Under the pieces are notes generated by a model, which was given only the letters and a program-made list of their open reading frames with translations, did not search any database and had not been told where the DNA came from. 34,993 bases of DNA from Pirellula sp. (lineage in GTDB: Bacteria > Planctomycetota > Planctomycetia > Pirellulales > Pirellulaceae), in assembly GCA_021299695.1 (NCBI GenBank), contig JAJTEK010000057.1, forward strand, positions 1 through 34,993, written 5' to 3'. The position numbers and the translations under genes were made by a program. Below, in pieces: positions 7,832 through 16,618 of this stretch (positions are counted from its first letter, which is position 1; each line of letters begins with the position of its first letter).

Positions 7832-8833
7832 ATGCCTCTGCTGGATATCGGATATCGGAAATGGGAAGGCGAAAAAACCCCGCGATCGACGCGCTCGCTG
7901 GCCCTTGCAAGCACCGGAATCCACTTGGTCTGGAAAGGAACCTGGCTCAAACGCATCTTGATGTTCATGGCGATCCCGGCTCTGATCGCAGGGATCTTCG
8001 TGGCGACCTTCGAGCAAACCCTCGATCGCGATGGACCACGCGCCTTGCTTTCGATCCTTGCAAAAAGCCCGCAATCTCGCAATATCGCGCAGCGTGCAGG
8101 GGTAGACCTCAACGCCGCCATCGAAAGCCCTGAGTCCTACCGTCACTTCACCTGGTCCTACATCCTTTTCAATCTCTCTCGCTACCCCCAAGCCCTAGGC
8201 ATGATCGTCGTACTCGGCCTGGTCGCTCCACGCCTGATCAGCTACGACCTGCGCAGCCGAGGCTACCTGCTGTACCTCTCAAGACCGCTGACCCCAGCCG
8301 AATACATCTTCGGAAAGTCCCTAGTCCTGTTCTTTTTGCTCTTCGTCATGTCCGCATTGCCAGCCCTGCTGATCTATGTCGCAGGACTATTCCTCTCGAC
8401 AGATTCAACCGCGATCGCTCAGACCTGGGATATCCCACTTCGAATCCTCCTGGCATCCCTTGTGCTCATGGTCCCGACAACGGCCGTCGCACTTGCCTTC
8501 TCGGCGATGACCCAAGAAAGCCGCTATGCCGGATTCGCTTGGTTTTCCATGTGGGTCGTCGGCTCAGTGACCTATTTCTCACTCTGGACGGCCACCCAAC
8601 TGCGTGAGCAATTCCAAAATCAAGGACGCGGAGCAAGGATCGAAGCGATGGCCCCATGGAATTCCTTCAAGCTCTTTTCACCCTACGAAACCCTCGGCTA
8701 TCTGCAACAACAGATCTTTGGACTGGCCGTCAAAGACCCCTGGACCTGGGCTCCATGGATCGCAGTTGCTTTCGTCTCAGTGGCTGGCTACGGGTTTGCA
8801 TACTGGAAAGTCTCACGGGTATTAAAAGCGTAA
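7832..8833 (+). CDS. ABC-2 type permease subunit (first of two)
   Basis: The protein has 333 residues with about six hydrophobic segments: RILMFMAIPALIAGIFVATF (45-64), then a span around ALGMIVVLGLVAPRLISYDL, LVLFFLLFVMSALPALLIYV, ILLASLVLMVPTTAVALAFS, YAGFAWFSMWVVGSVTYFSL, and WIAVAFVSVAGYGFAYW. The short motif ISYDLRSRGYLLYLSRPLT, in which the protein turns back to the cytoplasm after a helix, is typical of ABC-2 permeases that handle drugs, lipids, polysaccharides or assembly of membrane complexes. The stop codon shares one base with the start of the next gene (TAATG), so translation is coupled. Confidence 0.88.
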   Translation: MPLLDIGYRKWEGEKTPRSTRSLALASTGIHLVWKGTWLKRILMFMAIPALIAGIFVATFEQTLDRDGPRALLSILAKSPQSRNIAQRAGVDLNAAIESPESYRHFTWSYILFNLSRYPQALGMIVVLGLVAPRLISYDLRSRGYLLYLSRPLTPAEYIFGKSLVLFFLLFVMSALPALLIYVAGLFLSTDSTAIAQTWDIPLRILLASLVLMVPTTAVALAFSAMTQESRYAGFAWFSMWVVGSVTYFSLWTATQLREQFQNQGRGARIEAMAPWNSFKLFSPYETLGYLQQQIFGLAVKDPWTWAPWIAVAFVSVAGYGFAYWKVSRVLKA

Positions 8834-9822
8834 TGACTCCCATCGATCGCCCAGAAGAAAACCTCTTCGAACTGCAAAACCTCTCCCTCATGTACGGGAC
8901 GGTCATCGGCGTCAACGACCTGCATTTGACCCTCCCTAAAGGTGCTTACGCACTGATCGGACCCAACGGAGCAGGCAAGTCCACACTCATCGGACTCATG
9001 ACCGGCGCTCTGAGGCCTACCCTCGGTAGCCTCAATGTCCTCGGCGAAAATCACCGCCACTCCGGGCCATTGCAACAACGTCTCGGAGTCTGCCCGGCAA
9101 CCGATCTGCTAGTCCACGGAGTATCTGCCCACCAATGGATCGTCCAGCTCTTGCGAATGTCCGGCTGGAAAAAATCCGATGCCATCGAAAGGACCCACCA
9201 AGTCCTCGAAGAAGTCGGACTGGCCGAGGCAAGCAATCGCCCCATCCACACCTACTCACTCGGAATGCGCCAGCGATGCAAAATCGCACAAGCCATCGCG
9301 CATCGGCCCGAATTGCTGATCCTCGACGAACCCTTCAACGGACTAGATCCCATCGGCAGATTCCAAATGAGCGAACTGCTGATCCAATGGGCCAAATCAG
9401 GCAAAAGCTTGCTGCTTGCAAGCCACGTGCTCCACGAAGTCGAACGAATCACTGATTCGTTCATGCTCATTTTCGGAGGACGACTCCTAGCCAGTGGAAC
9501 CGCAGGCGAACTGCGAAGACTCCTTGCCGATCTCCCCCAAGACGTCATCGTGCAATCCAAAACCCGAGATCAACTCGCTTCACTCCTGGCCGAAAAACCA
9601 TGGATCCGAGCCATGCACCGAGACTCCCAACCCGACCGATTGATCCTGACGGTCGATCGACCCATGGAACTCTACGAATCCTTGGCTCTCTGGGCCAGTG
9701 GCGGGCTAGTCTCTGTCGAGAGGATCACGGGCACCGATGGAGATATCAGCACCCTGTTTCGGCTCCTGATCTCCCGACATCGCGGTGAACGCGCTTACCA
9801 AAATACAGGAGCTTCCTCATGA
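8833..9822 (+). CDS. ABC transporter ATP-binding protein (second of two)
   Basis: The protein has 329 residues from ATG 8833, which overlaps the stop of the preceding permease; an in-frame ATG at 8656 lies deep in that gene and is unlikely. Walker A GPNGAGKST is at 43-51, signature YSLGMRQ at 141-147, Walker B LLILDE at 161-166 with the D-loop FNGLDP, and the switch histidine at 198 (ASHVL). It is clearly a paralogue of the first ATPase but only moderately similar, so the two modules may form one transporter with two different ATPases and two different permeases, or two separate exporters under one control. Confidence 0.93.
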   Translation: MTPIDRPEENLFELQNLSLMYGTVIGVNDLHLTLPKGAYALIGPNGAGKSTLIGLMTGALRPTLGSLNVLGENHRHSGPLQQRLGVCPATDLLVHGVSAHQWIVQLLRMSGWKKSDAIERTHQVLEEVGLAEASNRPIHTYSLGMRQRCKIAQAIAHRPELLILDEPFNGLDPIGRFQMSELLIQWAKSGKSLLLASHVLHEVERITDSFMLIFGGRLLASGTAGELRRLLADLPQDVIVQSKTRDQLASLLAEKPWIRAMHRDSQPDRLILTVDRPMELYESLALWASGGLVSVERITGTDGDISTLFRLLISRHRGERAYQNTGASS

Positions 9823-10697
9823 GCGCCTCGACCAACAATACACTTTTCTCGAGGCTCTCACGAGCCGTACCAGGTGTCGTTAGCTACGAACTGACCCGCT
9901 CGATGACCCCAGGCCGATGGGCCATGTTCCTGCTGATGGTCTCCATTCCCACGGCTCTGCTGATCGCCGTGTCTCAATTGACCCCAGACGAAGTCAAATA
10001 CACACTCGACGTCTCACAAACGACTCAAGAGAAATTCGTCATCAGAGACGAAACCAACCTCGCATTTAGCATGCTCGTGTACCTGCTGATCCCCCAAGTC
10101 ATGACCATGCTCGGGATGCTCGTTTTGGCCTCACCAATCGTGCACTCAGAACTCGAAGGCCAAACATGGATCTATGCACTCGTACGACACGCAGGCCGAC
10201 GCTCCTTGCTCCTGGGAAAGTACCTCGTCGCCGTCCTATGGACCAGCACCGCAGGGATTCTCGCCGTGAGCCTAGCGACCCCCTTTGTGCCGCTGAAAAA
10301 CCCAGCTCAACTCTGGCTGACCGCCTCGCTCCTGTGCCTGCTAGCCTCGCTTGCCTACGGCGCTCTTTTCGCACTGATCGGAGTGGTGATGCAAAAACGT
10401 GTCATGGTCGTCTCCTTTGTCTATGCATTGATCGCCGAAGGCGTCTTGGCATGGATCCCTGCTGTCATCAATCAATTCACCATCGCCTACAGACTCCGGT
10501 CGATCCTGTTTCGATGGCTCGATCTGTCGGTCGATCAATACTTCCCAAACATGGGATTAGCCCGCAATGCCATGGTCGCTCAGGACCCTAGCGGGTGGGT
10601 CCAAGTCGGCTTGGTCCTGCTCATCTCAAGCATCTTGCTAGGCCTGGCTCTATGGCTGGTCGAAACCATCCAATACAGCTTCCAATCGGAACTCTAA
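9819..10697 (+). CDS. ABC-2 type permease subunit (second of two)
   Basis: The protein has 292 residues with about six membrane spans: WAMFLLMVSIPTALLIAVS (30-48), LVYLLIPQVMTMLGMLVLAS, YLVAVLWTSTAGILAVSLAT, LWLTASLLCLLASLAYGALF, VSFVYALIAEGVLAWIPAVI, and VGLVLLISSILLGLALWLVE. The loop after the second span (HSELEGQTWIYALVRHAGRR) is the ABC-2 coupling region. ATG overlaps the stop of the ATPase gene by four bases (ATGA). It is the last gene of the block; a perfect hairpin at 10736-10753 follows 38 bases downstream and may end the transcript. Confidence 0.88.
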   Translation: MSASTNNTLFSRLSRAVPGVVSYELTRSMTPGRWAMFLLMVSIPTALLIAVSQLTPDEVKYTLDVSQTTQEKFVIRDETNLAFSMLVYLLIPQVMTMLGMLVLASPIVHSELEGQTWIYALVRHAGRRSLLLGKYLVAVLWTSTAGILAVSLATPFVPLKNPAQLWLTASLLCLLASLAYGALFALIGVVMQKRVMVVSFVYALIAEGVLAWIPAVINQFTIAYRLRSILFRWLDLSVDQYFPNMGLARNAMVAQDPSGWVQVGLVLLISSILLGLALWLVETIQYSFQSEL

Positions 10698-10735
10698 ACG
10701 CGACGACCAAGCACGCCTGCCCGACCAAGGACACT

Positions 10736-10753
10736 TGCGCAGTAAACTGCGCA
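10736..10753. promoter_or_regulatory. Perfect dyad: enhancer candidate for sigma-54 promoter or terminator
   Basis: TGCGCAGT-AA-ACTGCGCA is a perfect 8-bp inverted repeat. As RNA it folds into a 7-bp stem with a TAAA loop followed by ATTTT, which would suit a short intrinsic terminator for the ABC operon. Its centre is also about 130 bases upstream of the predicted sigma-54 start site, the usual distance for a bacterial enhancer-binding protein. Both roles are possible; the sequence alone does not decide. Confidence 0.55.
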
Positions 10754-10849
10754 TTTTGGCAGACCTCGCTCCAATCCCAAACAAACAACCTGCCTTAAAC
10801 TCCTACCTGATATAGACTTGCAATAAACCCAACCCGGTTTCTTGGCTTG

Positions 10850-10866
10850 TTGGCACGCGGATTGCT
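10850..10866 (+). promoter_or_regulatory. Sigma-54 (RpoN) -24/-12 promoter of the chaperonin operon
   Basis: TTGGCACGCGGATTGCT matches the sigma-54 consensus YTGGCACG-N4-TTGCW at every defined position, with GG and GC ten bases apart as required. Transcription would start near 10877, giving a leader of about 55 bases to the GTG start of groEL1, which has a strong AAGGAG site six bases before it. No CIRCE element and no heat-shock sigma-32-like promoter is apparent in the 234-base gap. Activation would need ATP and an enhancer-binding protein; none is encoded in this window. Confidence 0.85.
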
Positions 10867-10931
10867 CAATAACCGCTCCACTCAGTCCGACTGCCAAATC
10901 GGGCCGAATTTCATCATTCAAGGAGTTCAAC

Positions 10932-12541
10932 GTGGCAAAACAAATGGTATTTGATGACGAAGCACGCCAGCCTCTTTTGGCGGGTGTTTCGAAGTTGGCA
11001 AGAGCCGTCCGCTCGACGCTAGGACCCCGTGGCCGCAATGCGGTTCTGGATAAAGGTTGGGGTTCTCCCAGGATCACCAAAGACGGCGTAACGGTCGCCG
11101 AAGAAATCGAACTGGATGATCCTTTCGAAAACCTCGGCGCCCAACTGGTCAAAGAAGCCGCCAGCAAGACCAACGACGTCGCCGGCGACGGAACGACCAC
11201 CGCAACGGTTCTGGCCGAAGCGATCTTCCGTGAAGGACTCAAAATGATCGCCGCCGGTGCCGACCCGATGTCCCTATCGCGGGGAATCGCCAAAGCCGTC
11301 GAAGTGGTCCACGAACAGATCAGCAAGATGTCGACCCCCATCGACGGGAAAAGCAAGAAAGAAATCAAACAAGTAGCCACCATCGCAGGCAACAACGATC
11401 CTGCCATCGGTGATGTCTTGGCCGAAGCGTTCATCAAGGTCGGTAAGGACGGTGTGATCGCCGTCGAAGAAGGACGCGGCAACGAAACGACCGTCGAAAT
11501 CGTCGAAGGCATGCAATTCGATCGCGGTTTCCTCTCCCCTCAGTTCGTCACCAATCAGGACGAAGTGACCGTCGAACTCGAAGACTGTTACATCCTGATC
11601 CACGAAGACAAGATCAGCAACAATAAGAAACTGATCCCCCTGCTCGAAGCGATCAGCAAAGCCAAAAAACCGCTTCTGATCCTCGCAGAAGATGTCGACG
11701 GCGATGCACTCGCGACCTTGGTCGTCAACAAGATGCGAGGTATCTTGAGCGTCGCTGCGGTCAAGGCACCCGGCTACGGAGATCGCCGTAAAGCTATCCT
11801 CGGGGATATCGCTACCTTGACCAACGCGAACGCGATTTTCAAGGACCTGGGCATCGACCTCGAATCTGTCAAACTCACCGACCTCGGACGCGCTAAGCGT
11901 ATCCGTATCACCAGCGAAGAGACCGTCATCATCGGCGGCGCTGGTAAGAAGGAAAAGATCGAAGCTCGCGTGGTCCAAATCCGCCGCGAAATCGACAACA
12001 CCGACAGCGATTACGATCGGGAAAAACTTCAAGAGCGTTTGGCCAAACTCGCTGGTGGTGTTGCCCAAATCAACGTCGGTGCGGCAACCGAAACCGAAAT
12101 GAAAGAACGCAAAGCCCTGATCGATGACGCAAAGGCCGCGACCCAAGCAGCACTTGCCGAAGGCATTGTTCCTGGCGGTGGTGTCGCTCTAACAACGCCG
12201 GTCTCGATGGCGCCGTTGTCGTCAACCGCGTTCGCCAACTCAAAGATAAAAACGAAGGCTACGATGCCAATGCCGACAAATACGTCGACATGATCAAGGC
12301 CGGTATCATCGACCCAGCGAAAGTCGTCAAGACAGCTCTGAGCAACGCCGCAAGCGTCGCATCGCTGCTCCTGACAACCGAAGCCCTCGTGACGGAAATC
12401 CCCAAGGAAGAAGAACCTGCAGGGGGCGGACATCACCACGACCATGACGGCATGGGTGGTATGGGCGGCATGGGCGGCATGGGTGGCATGGGTGGTATGG
12501 GTGGTATGGGCGGTATGGGTGGCATGGGCGGCATGATGTAG
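10932..12541 (+). pseudogene. groEL1: groEL1, chaperonin 60 with frameshifting internal deletion
   Basis: Reading starts at GTG 10932 ([14 protein letters not shown]) after an AAGGAG site. The first 420 residues are a normal chaperonin, including the nucleotide motifs [13 protein letters not shown] and GDGTTTAT and the late PGGGVAL. At about 12190 the frame breaks: the original frame runs into nonsense and stops at 12293 (453 residues), while true GroEL sequence ([11 protein letters not shown]..., [12 protein letters not shown]..., LLTTEALV) continues in another frame from 12191 to 12541. Alignment with groEL2 shows about 37 codons plus one base missing, the segment equal to [11 protein letters not shown]...APLRQIA, part of the equatorial domain. 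The C-terminus keeps an HHHDHD stretch and a GGM tail of about nine units. Everything else looks under selection, so the lesion is recent or an assembly error. An intact gene would encode about 573 residues. Confidence 0.85.
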
Positions 12542-12635
12542 TCGTGCCCGAGCACTCTGCTGGTCCTCCCAAACAATGCGCCCAAAAAACAAACCTTTCA
12601 AAAACTTCAAATCTTAAATATCAGAGGTAAATCCA

Positions 12636-12932
12636 ATGGCCAAAGTCAATATTCGTCCACTCGATGATCGTGTCGTAATCCAACCTACCGAAGCCGAACT
12701 GACCACCGCCGGTGGTATCGTCCTGCCAGACAGCGCAAAAGAAAAGCCACAACGTGGCAAGGTCGTCGCGGTCGGACCCGGCAAACTGCTCGACAACGGC
12801 GTGCGTGCAACTCTCAGCATCGCTGTAGGCGACGAAGTCATCTTCGGCAAATACGGTGGGAGCGAGATCGAAGTCGACGGCGTCGATTACAAGATCCTTC
12901 GTGAGAGCGATGTCCTCGCCAAACTCGCTTAG
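12636..12932 (+). CDS. groES: Co-chaperonin GroES
   Basis: The protein has 98 residues, the normal length for Hsp10. It contains the N-terminal [12 protein letters not shown], the mobile-loop region ([21 protein letters not shown]) with the Ile-Val-Leu GroEL-contact tripeptide at about 28-30, and the C-terminal [18 protein letters not shown] and [11 protein letters not shown]. It forms a heptameric lid on GroEL in the cytoplasm. AGAGGT lies upstream of the ATG. Position between two groEL genes means it could serve both chaperonins; with groEL1 broken, groEL2 would be its only local partner. Confidence 0.97.
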   Translation: MAKVNIRPLDDRVVIQPTEAELTTAGGIVLPDSAKEKPQRGKVVAVGPGKLLDNGVRATLSIAVGDEVIFGKYGGSEIEVDGVDYKILRESDVLAKLA

Positions 12933-12990
12933 TCTCCCCCCAGACAACGGATATTCATCTTAAAATCCTCAGAAAAAGGAACTGCGAAGC

Positions 12991-14610
12991 GTGGCTAAGC
13001 AATTAATGTTTGATGATCAAGCTCGGGCGAGGATGCTCGCGGGCGTTGAGAAATTGGCAAATGCTGTCGCTGTTACGATGGGTCCCACAGGACGCAACGT
13101 GATCATCGACAAGAGCTTTGGCGGACCGACAGTCACCAAAGACGGTGTTACCGTGGCCAAGGAAATCGAATTGGAAGACCGATTCGAAAACATGGGCGCC
13201 AAACTCGTCGTCGAGGTCGCTCAAAAGACCAGCGACCTGGCCGGTGATGGAACAACCACCGCAACCGTTCTTGCTCGCGCGATTTTCAAAGAAGGGTTGC
13301 GCAATATCGCTGCCGGAAGCAACCCCTCGGCAGTCCGCCGCGGGATCGACAAGGCCGTCGAGGCTGCCGTCGAACGATTGCACGCGATGGCCAAGCCGGT
13401 ATCGAGCCGCGATGAAGTCGCGAGCGTCGGTGCCATCTCGGCCAACAACGATATGTCGATCGGCTCGCTGCTGGCCCAATCCCTCGAACGCGTCGGAAAA
13501 GACGGCGTGATCACGGTCGAAGAAGGCAAAACTGCAGACACCACCGTCGAATATGTCGATGGGATGCAGTTCGACAAAGGATACGTTTCCCCCTACTTCA
13601 TCAACACCCCTGCGGACATGAGCTGCACGTTGGAAAACGCGCTGGTCTTCATGTACGACAAAAAGATCAGCAACATCCGGGATCTGATCCCATTGCTCGA
13701 AAAGGTTAGCACCTCGGGACAACCCCTGCTGATCATCGCCGAGGATGTCGATGCAGAAGCCCTTACGCTCCTGGTCGTCAACAAACTCCGTGGCACTCTC
13801 AATGTGTGCGCCGTTAAAGCCCCAGGCTTCGGTGATCGACGCAAAGCGATGCTCGGAGATATTGCTGTGCTGACCGGCGGTACCTTCATCAGCGAAGATC
13901 TCGGGATTCAACTCGAGAAAGTCTCCCTCGAACACCTCGGACGAGCCAAAAAGGTCGTTGTCGACAAGAACAACACGACCATTGTTGAAGGTGGTGGAGA
14001 CCGCAAAGCGATCGACCAACGCGTTTCCCAAATCCGCGCCCAAATCGATCAAACCGACAGCGAGTACGATAAGGAAAAGTTCCAAGAACGACTCGCCAAA
14101 CTCGCCGGTGGTGTGGCTGTCATCAGCGTCGGTGCCGAAACCGAAGCCGATATGAAGCAGAAGAAAGCACGCGTCGAAGATGCCCTCCATGCGACCCGCG
14201 CTGCAGTCGAAGAAGGTATCCTCCCAGGTGGTGGTGTCGCTTTGCTCCGATGCACCGATGCAGTCTCTAAAGTCGTCGGTAACCTCTCGGGTGACGAAAA
14301 GACCGGTGCGGAAATCATCCTACGCGCCCTGGAAGCTCCTTTGCGCCAGATCGCCGACAACGCAGGAATCGACGGTAGCGTCGTTGCTGACGAAGTTCGT
14401 CAAAAGCCCGTCACCATGGGTTACGATGCGAACAAAGGCAAGTACGTCGACATGCTCTCGGCCGGGATCATCGATCCGGTCAAGGTGGTTCGAACCGCTC
14501 TTGCAAACGCCGCAAGCATCGCTGGATTGCTGCTGACGACCGAAGCCCTGGTTACCAACCTGGACAAGGAAGACAAAAAGAAAAGAAAGATCGAGGGTGC
14601 AGTGCGCTAA
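12991..14610 (+). CDS. groEL2: Chaperonin GroEL (second, intact copy)
   Basis: The protein has 539 residues starting at GTG 12991, with AAGGA upstream. All hallmarks are present: [37 protein letters not shown] (nucleotide binding), [13 protein letters not shown] in the apical domain, and PGGGVALLR followed by an intact equatorial segment and [17 protein letters not shown]. The C-terminus ends in a lysine-rich tail (KEDKKKRK) instead of the GGM repeat, which in other GroELs lines the cavity floor. Together with divergence from groEL1 (for example [18 protein letters not shown] against [18 protein letters not shown]) this suggests a paralogue with its own clients, not a recent duplicate. It folds proteins with GroES in the cytoplasm and is the only complete chaperonin in the window. 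Confidence 0.97.
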   Translation: MAKQLMFDDQARARMLAGVEKLANAVAVTMGPTGRNVIIDKSFGGPTVTKDGVTVAKEIELEDRFENMGAKLVVEVAQKTSDLAGDGTTTATVLARAIFKEGLRNIAAGSNPSAVRRGIDKAVEAAVERLHAMAKPVSSRDEVASVGAISANNDMSIGSLLAQSLERVGKDGVITVEEGKTADTTVEYVDGMQFDKGYVSPYFINTPADMSCTLENALVFMYDKKISNIRDLIPLLEKVSTSGQPLLIIAEDVDAEALTLLVVNKLRGTLNVCAVKAPGFGDRRKAMLGDIAVLTGGTFISEDLGIQLEKVSLEHLGRAKKVVVDKNNTTIVEGGGDRKAIDQRVSQIRAQIDQTDSEYDKEKFQERLAKLAGGVAVISVGAETEADMKQKKARVEDALHATRAAVEEGILPGGGVALLRCTDAVSKVVGNLSGDEKTGAEIILRALEAPLRQIADNAGIDGSVVADEVRQKPVTMGYDANKGKYVDMLSAGIIDPVKVVRTALANAASIAGLLLTTEALVTNLDKEDKKKRKIEGAVR

Positions 14611-14647
14611 CCAAAGCCCACTAGCCCAAGATCATAGACTTCTTTGA

Positions 14648-14674
14648 GCGGACAGTCCAAATCCGACTGTCCGC
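14648..14674 (+). terminator. Strong hairpin between groEL2 and dnaJ
   Basis: GCGGACAGTC and GACTGTCCGC form a perfect 10-bp stem with a 7-base loop, 37 bases after the groEL2 stop and 25 bases before dnaJ. There is no U-run after it, so it is not a standard intrinsic terminator. It may attenuate read-through, protect the groE message end, or mark a processing site separating groE from dnaJ-grpE expression. Confidence 0.4.
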
Positions 14675-14699
14675 CCTGACTGGGTCATTCGCTCACCGA

Positions 14700-15881
14700 A
14701 TGGCCTTTTTTTCTAAACCTTGCAAGGATAGCCAAACCAACACCGTGTCTTCTCAGTCAAAACGGGATTACTACGAAGTCCTCGGGGTCAGCAAAACTGC
14801 TTCCCAGGACGAAATCGCAAAGGCCTATCGCAAGCTGGCGCTGAAGTACCACCCAGATTCCAATCAGGGAAATACCGACGCGATCAACAAGTTCAAAGAA
14901 GCCGCAGAAGCTTACGAAGTCCTCTCGGACTCCGATAAAAGAGCCCGTTACGATCAGTACGGACACGCAGCCACCGGATCGGCAGGACCAGGCTTCGGAG
15001 GAGTCGGCGACATCTTCGAAGCCTTTGGAGATATGTTCGGCGGGTCGATCTTCGAAGATTTCTTCGGGGGAGGAAAAACCCGTTCGCGCGTCCGACGCGG
15101 TGCTGACCTACGCTGCGATGTCACCCTCGATCTCGAGGAAGCCGCAAAAGGGGTCACCAAGACCGTCGCACTGACCCGATACGCATCGTGCGAAAAATGC
15201 AAAGGCTCCGGAGCTGCCGAAGGCTCCCAACCCGAAACTTGTCGCAAATGCCAAGGTCGAGGCCAAGTCGTCCAAGCCTCGGGGGTACTCCGAGTTCAGA
15301 CCACCTGCCCGATTTGCCGTGGCAGTGGCAAGACCATCAGCAACCCATGCTCGACTTGCGATGGAAATGGACTCAGACCCCATGAAGTCAAACTCGAGGT
15401 CAAGATCCCTGCGGGTGTCGACGACGAAATGCGCGTTCGGCTCCAGGGCGAAGGGCAACCTAGCCCTGACGGCGGACCACGCGGCGATGCTTATTGCTTC
15501 ATCCACGTCAAACCTCACCCGCTGTTCAAACGCGACGGGCAAGATCTGATTTTTCAATTCCCGATCTCCTTTAGCCAAGCTGCCCTAGGAGCCAAAGTCG
15601 AGATCCCCACGCTCGATGGCCGCAAAGAACTCGACGTCGCTGCCGGTACGCAAAGCGGAACCGTCTTTCGTTTGCGAGGACAAGGCATGCCCGACCCGCA
15701 CACCTCGGGCCGAGGGGACCTGCTGATCCAAACGTTTATCGAGGTTCCCAAAAAACTCAACAAACGCCAACAGGAGCTTCTGCGGGAATTGGCCGAGCTC
15801 GAAGAAAAACACATCTCGCCAGAACGCAAAACCTTTATGGACCGTATCGTGGCCTACTTCCAAGGCCAAGGCAACAGCTGA
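14700..15881 (+). CDS. dnaJ: Chaperone protein DnaJ
   Basis: The protein has 393 residues. The J domain ([10 protein letters not shown], about 21-90) has the HPD motif at 51-53 that stimulates DnaK ATPase. A Gly/Phe-rich linker (about 97-124) follows. The zinc domain has four CxxCxGxG modules at 164, 181, 203 and 217, and then the C-terminal substrate-binding domains ([34 protein letters not shown]). It is thus a complete type-I DnaJ. The first 20 residues are an unusual extension; GTG 14745 would start the protein at [11 protein letters not shown], closer to family length, and neither start has a good Shine-Dalgarno site. dnaK is not in the window, so DnaJ and GrpE are separated from it and grouped with groE. 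Confidence 0.96.
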   Translation: MAFFSKPCKDSQTNTVSSQSKRDYYEVLGVSKTASQDEIAKAYRKLALKYHPDSNQGNTDAINKFKEAAEAYEVLSDSDKRARYDQYGHAATGSAGPGFGGVGDIFEAFGDMFGGSIFEDFFGGGKTRSRVRRGADLRCDVTLDLEEAAKGVTKTVALTRYASCEKCKGSGAAEGSQPETCRKCQGRGQVVQASGVLRVQTTCPICRGSGKTISNPCSTCDGNGLRPHEVKLEVKIPAGVDDEMRVRLQGEGQPSPDGGPRGDAYCFIHVKPHPLFKRDGQDLIFQFPISFSQAALGAKVEIPTLDGRKELDVAAGTQSGTVFRLRGQGMPDPHTSGRGDLLIQTFIEVPKKLNKRQQELLRELAELEEKHISPERKTFMDRIVAYFQGQGNS

Positions 15882-15926
15882 TCCGACTCAAAAACACCCG
15901 CGAATTTATCTAAGATAGGTTTCGAT

Positions 15927-16550
15927 ATGAGCACAGAAAACGATAAAGATCCAAAGAACAAACCATGGCTCAACCCTGCAGACCTTCCCGATGGAGCCAA
16001 AAGCGAATCCAGAGAGGAATCCCAAGAGGACTCCTACTTCTCCGAAGACACCAACGAACTCTACGATTCGATCGACGATGATTCGCCCGAAATGCTCGTC
16101 CAAACCCTGGAACTTCAGGTCGCCGAGCTGCGAGACCGCGAACTCAAAGCCCAAGCCGAACTGGAGAACTTCAGACGCCGGATTCTCCGAGACGTCGACC
16201 AGCAACTGAAGTATGCCGCAATGCCGTTGGTCACCGATCTGCTCGATGTGCTCGACAACCTCAACCGTGCGATCGAGTCTGCAATTCCTGGTTCTAGCAC
16301 CGAAGGGCTCGTCGCTGGGGTAAAGCTAGTTCAACAGCAGTTAGTCAACGTGCTGAGCAAGCATCATTGCAAGCAGATTCCGGGGGTTGGAAAACCTTTT
16401 GACCCCAACGTACACCAAGCGATCGCCCAACAACCCAGCGGTGAACACCCTGCCGGTAGTGTCGCAGTCGAGCACAGCACAGGCTACACACTTCACGACC
16501 GAGTGGTTCGCCCGAGCATGGTGGTCGTCTCGACTGGACCGGTCAGCTAG
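15927..16550 (+). CDS. grpE: Nucleotide exchange factor GrpE
   Basis: The protein has 207 residues. An acidic, disordered N-terminus (1-52) leads into the long coiled-coil helix (LVQTLELQVAELRDRELKAQ, about 57-76, on to ENFRRRILRD), a four-helix region, and the beta-wing motif (GKPFDPNVHQAI and GYTLHDRVVRPSMVVVS). GrpE dimers release ADP from DnaK. It follows dnaJ by 45 bases and is probably cotranscribed. The family signature at the C-terminus (HDRVVRPSMV) is well preserved, so identification is secure. Confidence 0.95.
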   Translation: MSTENDKDPKNKPWLNPADLPDGAKSESREESQEDSYFSEDTNELYDSIDDDSPEMLVQTLELQVAELRDRELKAQAELENFRRRILRDVDQQLKYAAMPLVTDLLDVLDNLNRAIESAIPGSSTEGLVAGVKLVQQQLVNVLSKHHCKQIPGVGKPFDPNVHQAIAQQPSGEHPAGSVAVEHSTGYTLHDRVVRPSMVVVSTGPVS

Positions 16551-16618
16551 GATAGGTTGATCGATTCCTTTGGCGTTTCCGTACCCAATAGTCCCTCGCG
16601 ATTGAAAAAAGACAAGCC

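Noticed and set aside
10698-10931. CIRCE (HrcA) operator upstream of groEL1
   Set aside because: No TTAGCACTC-N9-GAGTGCTAA-like pair is present; the region has a sigma-54 element instead.
12180-12293. Programmed ribosomal frameshift in groEL1
   Set aside because: No slippery sequence is evident and about 37 conserved codons are physically missing, so a shift in reading could not restore the protein.
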